Made by a program: the position numbers and the translations under genes. Of a DNA stretch of 64,000 bases, positions 38,463-50,400 are shown piece after piece; positions within the stretch are counted from its first letter, which is position 1, and the number at the start of each line of letters is the position of its first letter. The DNA lies in the NCBI GenBank assembly GCA_022414725.1, contig CM039467.1, positions 11,297,744 to 11,361,743 on the forward strand. The letters are read 5' to 3'. The DNA comes from Microglena sp. YARC. Its lineage: Eukaryota; Chlorophyta; Chlorophyceae; Chlamydomonadales; Chlamydomonadaceae. A model generated the notes under the pieces. The model ran no database searches and had not been told where the DNA came from. It saw only the letters and a list, made by a program, of their open reading frames with translations.

Positions 38463-41400
38463 GGGGTAGAGGGAATTGCTGTCTTTAAAAACAAAACGGT
38501 ACTTAGGGGAAACTTTTGTTCTAGCCATCAAGAATGAGATGGGAGTTGTACTGGGGGTTCCTCCACTGATGACCAGTCCATTGGTGCTATTTAGGGGAGG
38601 CCTTCCACCCCCCACCCCCCACCCCACCACCAGTGTCAACCAATGCCTTGCTAGGGTCACCTCACACCATATTATATGTTGAGAATCACTAAATTCTGAT
38701 CTTCAATACTGGTAACTACACCGGCTGCTCACAACACCAAGGGGGCCACACGGCTGCTCATCAACATCAAGCGCATCGACTGCTGCCTTGCTAGGGTCAC
38801 CTCACACCATATTAGATGTAGTGAATCACTCAATTATTATCTTCAATAACAACACAGGCTGCTCATAACACCAAGGGGGCCACACGGCTGCTAATCAACA
38901 TCAAGCGCATCGACCGCTGCCTCGCTAGGGTCACCTCAAACTCCAGCACGACCCCCAACGAGGACCTCCAGGCTTCGCTTCGTCGGCTGCCCGAGATCTT
39001 GCAGCGTGCCGCGGTGGTCTTGTCGGCCTACACCGGCCGTGGCTTCTTCAAGCGCTTCCTGCTGAGCACTCACGACGAGGAACAGTTCAAGCAGTTGACT
39101 GACGACATCTCAGACGCGATGCATGTGAGTATATGCATGTCGAGTAGAGAGAGATATGGATTTGTGTGTGTGTGCGTGGGGGGGAGGAGGGTGGGTTGGT
39201 TGGTTGGGGGTGGTGGTGGGGGTGGAGTGGGTGTAAGGGAGGGGTGGGGTGGGCCGTGTGTGTGGGGGGGAAGGGGGGTACGTGTGCGTGTTGGCCTCAC
39301 TCTCATGCCCCCTCTTGTCACTGTCAGGATAATAATTCATAGCTCTTTTCAAGCAGTTGACTGACGACATCTCAGACGCGATGCATGTGGGTATCTGTTG
39401 AGTAGAGAGGGAGATGGATTTTACAGCCATGATCCGCAATGCTGAATGGCATGCAACATAAAAACAAACAGACGCGATGCATGTGGGTATCTGTTGAGTA
39501 GAGAGGGAGATGGATATTACAGCCATGATCCGCAATGCTGACTGGCATGCAACATGAGAGCAGATTATTTGGCTCAATAATAATGATGTATACTGACTGA
39601 GAATGGTCGGAAGGCCCCCCTGAATGATGTTGAGCGGGCTTGTCTTTGATCAACTATGGCATGTGTGCCTATGGCAATGTAATGTAATTTCCCTAGCTGC
39701 ACCTATCTCTCCAAGTTGCTTTCCCCTTCATGTCAAAATGTCCTCAATGCTCCCGCAGCCTAGTCATGCTGACACTTGACCAAAGTTGGCATGCAACATG
39801 ATAACAGACTATTTGGATCGATGATAATGATGTATGCTGACTTCAAATGTTAGGATGGCCCCCCGCCTCCCTAACCTCCCAAACCTCCCTTAACCTTCCC
39901 GAAGTTGCTTTTCCTGGCCCCCCTAACCACCCTTACCTCCTCCCGAACCTCCTCAACCTCCCTAACCTCCTCAACCTACCTCCCTAACCTCCCAAATTAT
40001 CTCCCTAACCTTGTTCCCAAACCTCTTCCCCAATCTCCCCAACCTCCTAAATTTCCCTAACCCGAAGGTCGCATTGATGCCTAATGGCATGAGAGGCCGG
40101 ACGGCCGCCCCATCCCTCTATATACAGCCCTGATTTGCCCCGACCTGCCCTGATTTACCCTTACCTGCCCTGACCAATGCATATGCCTGTCTCCTATTCA
40201 TGAAGGCCATCTCGTTCTCCGTGGCGGTGGACAATTTGGGCCACAACGTCGGCGAGCCTGACGTCAAGGAGCTACGCCAAGCGATGTTGCTGGCTGCCGG
40301 CATGCCCGCTGATACTGAGTGGACGTCCGAGAAGGCGGACGAGGTGATGGAAGCGGTCGGGTCAAGCTGGGCGCCCTGATGAAGGAGCATGGCAAGCTGG
40401 AGCCGAGGCTCATCGTTTCTGAACTCCGGGCCCTGGAGGAGCGCTTGGGCAAGCTTGAGGCCACGGTGCGTTTTGTCTACCCACTGTTGACAAACCATTT
40501 TTTAAATCATGCTTGACAGCCAAGTTTTGAAACCATGCTTGGCAGCCAAGTTTTGAAACCATGCTTGACAGCCAAGTTTTGAAACCATGCTTGGCAGCCA
40601 AGTTTTGAAACCATGCTTGACAGCCAAGTTTTGAAACCATGCTTGGCAGCCAAGTTTTGAAACCATGCTTGACAGCCAAGTTTTGAAACCATGCTTGACT
40701 GCCAAGTTTTGAAACCATGCTTGACAGCCAAGTTTTGAAACCATGCTTGACAGCCAAGTTTTGAAACCATGCTTGACTGCCAAGTTTTGAAACCATGCTT
40801 GGCAGCCAAGTTTTGAAACCATGCTTGACAGCCAAGTTTTGAAACCATGCTTGACAACCAAGTTTTGAAACCATGCTTGGCAGCCAAGTTTTGAAACCAT
40901 GCTTGACAGCCAAGTTTTGAAACCATGCTTGACAGCCAAGTTTAAAACCATGCTTGGCAGCCACGATGCCTGTTTTGACTATCCACTGTTGACAAATCAT
41001 TTTTGAAACCATGCATGACAGCCGAGTTTTGAAACCATGCTTGGCAGCCGAGTTTTGCAAGCAATAAATAATGGCCATAAGAAGCCACCCCTCCCGTGTC
41101 ATCCTCCTAGCTGTCTGGCCGTGTGTGCACTTCCTATGGGCAGATTCCTTCCTTGGGAGGGACAGTGGGGAAGGTGGGGGGGGGGGTAATGGGATGGTGA
41201 GTGGGGAATGTTTGTGTGTGTGAACGCTTGCGTGTGACGTGTGGTGTCGGAGGGGTGCCAGGTGGGTGGGCTGTAGTGTTAACGTAGGTAGTGGTATGGT
41301 AAAATCCCTTCATTGTGGTCTGCAAAGGGTTGGCCTCAAATGTCCACCTCCGGTGCCGACTGCCTGCCCAGGACTTGCCACCCTTCCACCTGCTGCCCGA

Positions 41401-44400
41401 TCCTCTTCTCTTGCGAGGCTAACCACATGAGGGCTGAGCTGATGCAGGCTCCCCGTAGTGTGTGTGTGTGCGCATGTGTGGGAGATGTGGGCTGGGAGTC
41501 TTTCGTGCAGATTCTTCGAGCAGGTAGTGTTTCGCCTAACGTTAGTTATACCAGGTAGTGGTATAGTGGTAAATCCCCTTCCTTGTGACATACAAAGGGT
41601 TCTTTTTCCTCAAAATGTCTGCCTCAAATGTGGTGCCGACTGCTGCCCAGGACTTATGCCCCCCACTCTGCTGCATGCAGCGTGGACACGATGAGGGCTG
41701 AGCTGACGCAGGTCCAGATGCTGCTCAAGCACGTCGGGCTGGATGGGTTGACCAAGGAAGACATCCACCGGCTGCAGGCAGCGGACCAAGGATATGTCGC
41801 CAACCTGGCCTCAAGCCTACCTCAGTGTCTGGTGGGCAGGAGCTGTTCCGCCGACTGAGGCAGGTCCCGAGCAAGACGCTGTTGGCCAAGCTATCAGAGT
41901 GGATGCGCGACAATGGGTAAGTACCCTGTTTATCGGCTGAATGGGTGGGTGGGTGGGTATGGATGGGTGGGTGTGGGTGTGCATATGCATGTGGGTGGGT
42001 GGGTGGTGAGTGTGTCCAAGCTATCAGAGTGGACATGCGCAACAATGGGCAAGTACCATATATTATCAGCAAAGTGAATGGGTGGGTGGATATGGGTGGG
42101 TGGGTACGGGTGGGTGGGTGGGTATGGATGCATGTATGGGTGGGTTTGGATGGGTGTGGGTGTGCATATGCATGTGGGTGAGTGGGTGGGTGTGTCCAAG
42201 CTATCATAGTGGATGCGAAACAATGGGCAAGTACCCTCGTGTCAGCAGCATGCGGCCTTGCTAGCAGTGCTCAGTCGAATACTTGTGAATTTGAATGTCT
42301 TCAATCACTGGTACAATGAATTGGCAATTAGACCCTTGTTTTGGCTTGATAACAAAAACAGCAATCGGTAAATCAACTGACAACTTACCCTTTAATAGCG
42401 ACCACAACCGGCAGATTTTCGATTTTCTTTCAACTTGCTGGGCAGGACTTTAAAGTACTGTGTATGTGCTTCCCACCATGCTGGGCTGGACTTCATTCCC
42501 TGATCTACTCCCCGGCCGCACCGATTGCAGGTTTGAAGACAAGCTACAGGAGTACGACGCAGACCTGGAGGCCGAAGGTTTTGCGCTGTCCTCACTGGCC
42601 TCGGACCCTACGGTGGGCGGCGTCTTCCTGGAGACCATCTTCCTGCAGCTCGTGAACGAGAACGGGGACGACTTTGTGTCTCGTGACGAGCTGTTGGGTG
42701 GGCAGATCAAAGCGGAGAAGTTCGCCCAGGAGCAGTCTGATGTTCCATTGCCGACTGACTGGTTGTCCTTCCTGATGCATGTAACGTTGGCTTTGATCGG
42801 CGCATGTTAGCTTCCCAGCTAGGCCAGACAGCAGGCAATGCTTCCCAGCCATGGCCTGCCAACACCAACTTGGCGGAGGTGTTGCTGGAGCTTGATGGCA
42901 TGATGCAGGTGAGAGGAAGGTGTATGTTGTGGCTGCATCCTTCATTAGCTATTAGCTTCCCAGCCATCGCCTGCCAACACCAACTTGGCCGAGGTATTGT
43001 TGGAGCTTGAAGGCATGATGCAGGTGAGAGTAATTAGCTTGGGACCCAACCCAACCCAACTCAACCCAATTTCTGATTATGCTATGTGAGAGTAAGCTGT
43101 ATGTTGTGGCTGCATCCTTTGTTAGCTATTAGCTTCCCAGCCATGGCCTGCCAACATCAACTTGGAAGAAATCTTGCTGGAGCTTGAAGGCATTATGCAG
43201 GTGAGAGAAATTTGGTTGGGACCCAACCAACCCAACCTAACCCAACCAACCAAAACCCAACCCAACCCAACCCAACCCAACCCAACCCCCAACCAACCCA
43301 ACCCAACCAAACCCAACCCAACCCAACCCAACCAAACCCAACCAAACCCAATTACTCATTATGCTATGTAAGAGTAAGGTGCATGTTATGGCTGCATCCT
43401 TCGTTAGCTGTTAGCTGCCCAGCCATGGCCTGCCAACAAAAACTTGGAAGAAATCTTGCTGGAGCTTGAAGGCATGATGCGGGTGAGATAAATTGGGTTG
43501 GGACCCAACCAACCCAACCTAACCTAACCTAACCCAACCCAACACAGCACAACGCAACCCAGCGCAACCCAATTTCTCATTATGCTATGTGAGAGTAAGG
43601 TTTAGGTTGTGGCTGCTACCTTCCTTAGTAGTTCTGGGGCTTTTACAAGGACTTAGCCTCTTGCACACTCCTGAGCTTTGGGCTTGGAGCTTTGGCGTGA
43701 GAGAAATTGGCTTCGGGTCCAACCCAACCCGACTCAACCCAATTTCTGATTATGCTATGTGAGAGTAAGCTGTATGTTGTGGCTGCATCTTTCTTTTCAG
43801 TTCTGGGGCTTTTACAAGGACTCAGCCTCATGCACACTCCTTAAATTTGAGCTTTGGAGTGCTCTGAAAACAAGAGGAACCAACCTACTGACTTGAGGCC
43901 TTTTCCTTGTCCGCTGTGCTGAGAGCCTCCTGCTGCCCCTCCCCCAGGTGAAGCCCATCATCCAGTCTTACAACGTGACACGCCTGTTGGGGGACTATGT
44001 TGAGGGCACCCGGGGCTGGCTGTACGACGATGTCAACAAGTGGCTGGCAGCTGCGATGACCAGTGGCTGTGACCTTGCATCCTCCCGTGCCTACCTGTTG
44101 CTCGGTGACCCCGGGATGGGCAAGAGTGTCTTCAGCGCTGTGCTACACACGCGCCTCATCTCCCCGTCTGTCAAGGGCGGCCCTATCCTCGTGAGTCCCC
44201 ACTCCATTCCCGCATCTTCCCGCATCATCTATCACCGCACCGTCCACCTCCATGACACAGGATTCCACTGAGTCAGTCCTAGCCTCAGCCTCTTTAGACC
44301 TCCCTTCCTTGTCCTATCCCTTGCTCATTCATCACGCTCTTATGTTCCCCCCCAGGTCAAGCACTTTTTCAAGGTGGGCGAGAAGCGAGCCCAGGCCACC

Positions 44401-47400
44401 TCGATGGTGCTCAGCCTTGCATTTCAGTTGGCCGAGAAACTTCCAGGCATGGCTGAGCTGCTTGTCTCTGTGGCCAAGGAGCACGGCACTGGGGATGGTC
44501 TGCTCTTGCGAGACCTCTTTGACAGGTGGGTGACCAGCATTACTGTTCGTTCCGAGTGTTTGAAGTGTGCTTCATTTGATGGTTGACAGTTGCGTGATCG
44601 AAGATACTTTATAAAGTAGCTTACCTTTCCCGTGCCTTGCCCTGCCCTTACCCTTGACCTTGACCTTACCATTGACCTTGCCTGCGCCTTGCCTTGCCCT
44701 GACCTTACCCTTGACCTTGACGTTACTTTTGACATTGCCTGCGCCTTGCCCTGCCCTTGCTCTTACCCTTGAGCTTACCCTTGACCTTGACCTTACCCTT
44801 GACATTAACCTTGCCTGCGCCTGCCCGCCCCTGCCCTTACCCATTACCTTACCCTTGACCTTTACCTTACTTTACCTTGACCTTGACTGCGCCTTGCCCT
44901 GCCCTTACTCTTGACCTTGACCTTACCCTTGACATTAACCTTGCCTGCGCCTGCCCGCCCCTGCCCTTACCCATTACCTTACCCTTGACCTTTACCTTAC
45001 TTTACCTTGACCTTGACTGCGCCTTGCCCTGCCCTTACCCTTGACCTTATTTTACCCTTTACTTTGACCTTACCCCCGATCTTACCCTTGACCTTACCCT
45101 TAACCTTGACCTTACTCCTGACCTTGCCTGCGCCATTCCCTGCCCTTTCCCTTGACCTTGACCTTTCCCGCGCCTTGCCCTGCCCTTAGCTTTCTCACGC
45201 CTCTGCCTGCAGATTCATGCTGCAGCCTCTTCTGAAGTTGGAGGCAGATACCCTCCCTGGCTCCCTGCCAGTGATGGTCTTTCTTCTCGATGCACTTGAT
45301 GAAGCTGATCACTCCGGAAGTGGCTGGATGCCAGTCACTCGCCTAGTTGCCAAAGAGTAAGTTTCAAAACAGGCTTTGAGATGCATGCCTTCACCGCCTG
45401 AGCCATCACACCCCACCCGCTGTGCAATGCATGCCTTCACTGCCTGAGCCATCATACCCAACACGCTGTGCAATGCATGCCTTCACTGCCTGAGCCATCA
45501 TACCCAACACGCTGTGCAATGCATGCCTTCACTGACTGAGCCATCATACCCAACACGCTGTGCAATGCATGCCTTCACTGCCTGAGCCATCATACCCAAC
45601 ACGCTGTGCAATGCATGCCTTCACTGCCTGAGCCATCATACCCAACACGCTGTGCAATGCATGCCTTCACTGCCTGAGCCATCATACCCAACACGCTGTG
45701 CAATGCATGCCTTCACTGCCTGAGCCATCATACCCAACACGCTGTGCAATGCATGCCTTCACTGCCCTGATACCATCATACCCAACACGCTGTGCAATGC
45801 ATGCCTTCACTGCCTGAGCCATCATACCCAACACGCTGTGCAATGCATGCCTTCACTGCCTGAGCCATCATACCCAACACGCTGTGCAATGCATGCCTTC
45901 ACTGACTGAGCCATCATACCCAACACGCTGTGCAATGCATGGCTTAACCGCCTGAGCCATTGTACCCAACACGCTGTGCAATGCATGGCTTAACCGCCTG
46001 AGCCATTGTACCCAACCCACTGTACGATGCACGCCTTCACTGCCTGAGCCATCATACCCAACACTCTGTGCATGCAGGTTCTCCACCCTGCCTGCAAGCA
46101 TCAAGCTGATCCTTACCAGCCGCCCGCAGACTGCCGTGCCATTTGCAGCATTGTCGCCCCACATCATCGAACCCCAAGCCAAAGATAATATGGAGGATGT
46201 GCGCAAGCTCTTAACAGCACGGGTCCGTGCATGCGGACGAGTGAAGCCCGCGTCCGTGACGGAGGCCGTTGAGATCCTCCAGCGCAAGAGCAAGGTGAGT
46301 TTGTCGGGAGATGGCTGGGATGGACAGGCTATGTCAGCTTGAGCTCCTCAAATCAAATCAGGCTCCCGATGAGTTGATGCCTACTTGCTGCTGGTGTATG
46401 TTGTAGCAGGGAAGGGGAGAAGGGCATCACCCTCTTGCTGTCGCTGCATTCATCCGTGCTCATAACCAGTAATCAGCGTTTGCACCCACACTTGGCACGC
46501 CATCCCAGGGCCAGCTCATCTACACCAAGTACGTGCTTGACTACATGGCTTACAAGGATGTCTGGACTGTCAGCGAGCTGGAGGCGGGCCTGCCCGAGGG
46601 CCTGGGCGGTGCCTACACCCTAATTCTCACCATTGTGACATCGGCCCTCCAGAAGGGTGGCAACGGGCCCGAACTGCTCAAGCTGCTCATCGAAAAGGTC
46701 CTGCCCGTGTTGGCGGCTGCGAGGGATCCTCTGACCCCCCAACTGTTGGCATGGGCATGCGGCTGTCCTTTATGGAGCAGCAATGGCGAAGTGGTTGCTA
46801 ACAATGAATGCGGCGATGGCACTCATCAGCCGACTGAGTACGTCAGTGGAATCCGTGGCCAGGTGGACGAGCTGCTCGACCTACTGTTCAACATTTTCCC
46901 GACTAGGGCTGTGACATCAGCCGCCAAGCCCACGCTCGTCATCCAGCCGTACCACAAGTCAGTGTTGGACTGGTTGTTGTGCAGCGAGGGAATGGACTCC
47001 GGCGTGTTCCGGGTGGATGCAACTGTGGGTCACCTGCTGTTGGGCCATGCAGGGGAGTTGTACTGCCAGAAAGAGCTGGCGATGCTGCCGGGCAGGGAGG
47101 TGGTGCCCCCGGAGCTGTGCAACATGTATGCTCTGCGGCACACACTCGCACATCTGTGCCAGGTAGTAGCATCCAGCCAGTCGGCCATCGCTGCTCATCC
47201 AATGGCCATGTCGCCGGAGGTTGCTGCCCTGGAGAGGCTGCTCTTGAATTTCGGAATGTGGCAGGTGAGTGTGGATGGAGAAATATGTTTTATGCCACTT
47301 CTTCATGTTCTAGGGTTAGCTTAAACCTGAAAGCCCTAACCTGGACCCTGCTGTTCTTGATGCAACCTACACTTTTGATTTGTTTTGGACCTCGTGTTGC

Positions 47401-50400
47401 TTGAAATGAAATGCAGTCATGCTGACAAATCCTCTCCCCTTATGCAGCATGTGTACTCTGCCAAATTCGGACCCTCCGTGTTTCGCGACCTGCTCTCGTC
47501 TGGTATTGCAAACCATGTGGTGCAAGATGTCATCCGCTGGCTGCAGCTCTGCAGCTGGCTCCTTAACAAGTATCCTCAGTGAGTCGATCATCATCTTTCC
47601 TATCTCAACATGCATCACAATTTTTTCCTTTGATTCCATGTCCCAGCAGTAGCATGTCAAGTAGCCTTCGCTCAAATAAACATACACAAATTCGAATGGG
47701 AAAGTGTACTTCATGTCTGTGTACGTACATCACATCTGCCCTAGCAGTTTAGGGTCTTGTACTTTTACTCATGACCCGTTGTACAAACAAGAATGTTAAC
47801 CTCAACCTCACCACTTGTACTTGTACTTTTACTCATGACCTGTTGTTGCCTCTTATAGGGCCGCTCTGCAGCTGGCTGTAGATGCCCCGAGCAACAGCTT
47901 GGTGGCCAAAGCAGCGGGCGAATTGCTCTGCAAGCCTCAAGGACTCTTGATGTCGCCCAAGGATACCGACTGGTCGCTCAACATGTCGACTCTCATAGGT
48001 CACAAAGGTCCTGTTCGTGGGGTTGCGTTTAGCAATGACGGTAGAATCGTCGTTTCCGCATCATGACATGTCAGTGAGGTGCGTGTCAACACATCATACT
48101 TTCCTCTACCTCAAACAAGGTCAGTGTGCATGTTGCATTATTGTGAACATAAGCTGTGTTGTTATGATGGTGCACGGTCTTCCATTTGCTCTACTGCCAA
48201 GGAATTGAAGAAGAGGACTAACCTCCAATTAATGCTTTGTGTTCAGGGTATGGGATGCTCATACTACTGAAGTCACGGCCATTTTGTCGGGACACACTAA
48301 CAGAGTGACAAGTGTGGCCATCAGCACCGATGGCATGACCATTGTTTCTGGATCCGCAGAAGACGATAAAAGCGTGCGGTGAGGATGATTGTTGGACCCC
48401 TTGTTTGCAACATTTGTTTTTTATGATTTGGAGAAAACTGTCCAATGAGACTTATGTTCGTGTGTGATCTCGATTCCCCTTAGTTTCACTGACCGTCAGG
48501 CCCCCCTCCCTATTCTTACTCTTTCTTTCCCACATAATCCAGCGTGTGGGATTTGGAGACCGCAATGGAGAAGCACAAGCTGGAGGGGCACACTAAATCT
48601 GTCACCATTGTGGCCATCAGCACGGATGGCAAGACCATCGTCTCTGGGTCTTGTGACTACACAGTGCGGTGAGGACAACTGCCGGCATACCTTGCCACCT
48701 GTAACTTTGAATTTTGAGGCTGACTCTAGACTTAAAACCATACTAACCACTTTTCTTCCACTTTTACCACCCTTTCTTTCCCACATGATCCAGTGTGTGG
48801 GATTTGGACACAGGCGTGGAGAAGCACAAGCTGGAGGGGCACACTAATGGTGTCTTCGGTGTGGCCATCAGCATGGATGGCAAGACTATCGTCTCTGGGT
48901 CTGTGGACAAAACCGTGCGGTGAGGACAACTGCCGGCATACCTTGCCACCTATAACTTTCGATGTTGAGGCCGACTCTGGACTGAATCTTACCGACAACT
49001 TTTCTTCCCCTTCAACTTTTTCCACCCTATGTGTATATTCCCCACATGATCCAGCGTGTGGGACTTCGTGATGGGCGTGGATGAGAGGGAGGTTGGGGGG
49101 CACTCCCACTAGGTTTTGAGTGTGGCTATTACTCTTGATGGAAAGAACATTTTGGCGGGATCCAAGGCACCAAGCGAGTGTATCAAGTATGATACAACTA
49201 TCGTTCGGTCAGATGCCATGGTTTAGAACTTTGTTGGAAACCTTTTTCTTGATCTAACTCTGTCTTTGACCATTGCTTGACCCCTTGTTTGCCACTTTTT
49301 TTTTGTAAGGACAAAATTGTCCAACGCGACCAATATTTGTTTGTGACCTAGCTTCCCCTCGGTTTCACTGACTGTCTGCCCCCCCCCCCCCCCCCCCCCC
49401 TATTCTTACTCTTTCTTTCCAACATGATCTAGCTTGTGGGATTTGGAGACGGCAATTGAGAAGCACAAGCTGGAGGGGCACACTGACGGTGTCATGAGTG
49501 TGGCCATCAGCACGGATGGCAAGACCATCGCCTCTGGGTCTAGGGATGGCACTGTGCGGTGAGGACAACTTCTGGCTTACCTTGCCACCTGTAACTTTGC
49601 ATTTGAGGCTGACTCGGGTATGAACCCATAACGACCACTATTCTTCCTCTTCAGCTTTTTCCACCCTATGTTTATTTCCCACATGATCCTGTGTGTGGGA
49701 CTTGCGATGGGTATGGATGAGAGGAAGGTTGGGGGGCACTCCCACTCGGTTTTGAGTGTGACTATTACTCCTGATGGCAATAACATTGTGGCGGAATCCG
49801 AGGCTCCCCGCGGGTGTAGCAAGTATTATCCAACTACAATTTAGTTAGATATATGCCATGATTTGGAACTCTGTTGGAAACCTTTTTCTTGTTCTCACTT
49901 TGCCTTTTCTTTGGTTTCACTGACCGTTAGGGCCCCCCTCCCTATTCTAACTCTTTCTTTCCCATATAATCCAGCGTGTGGGATTTGGAGACGCCAATTT
50001 CGAGACTAAAGAAGGCAATTTGGAGACAGAAGCACAAGCTGGAGGGTCATACTGACAATGTCAACAGTGTGGCCATCAGCACGGATGGCAAGACCATCAC
50101 CTCTGGGTCTAGGGATGGCACTGTGCGGTGAGGACAACTTCTGGCTTACCTTGCCACCTGTAACTTTGAATTTGAGGCTGACTCGGGTATGAACCCATAA
50201 CGAACACTTTTCTTCCTCTTCAACTTTTTCCACCCTATGTTTATTTCCTACATGATCCATTTTTTTATGATAAGGGCAAAACTGTCCAATGAGACCAATG
50301 TTTGTGTGTGACCTCGCTTCCCTTCGGTTTCACTGTCCGTTAGGCCCCCTCCATATTCTATTATTCTAACTCTTTCTTTCCAACATGATCCAGCGTGTGG

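Noticed and set aside
38858..38928. Coding sequence [19 protein letters not shown] as the start of the second NACHT-gene exon
   Set aside because: Open, but an acceptor at 38857 gives the wrong phase after 37421-37860. The gctag acceptor at 38928 restores phase and is the one duplicated upstream.
43219..43345. (cccaa)n tract as an interstitial telomere
   Set aside because: Pentamer with irregular register, found in several introns and derived locally; not a known telomere repeat and not at an end.
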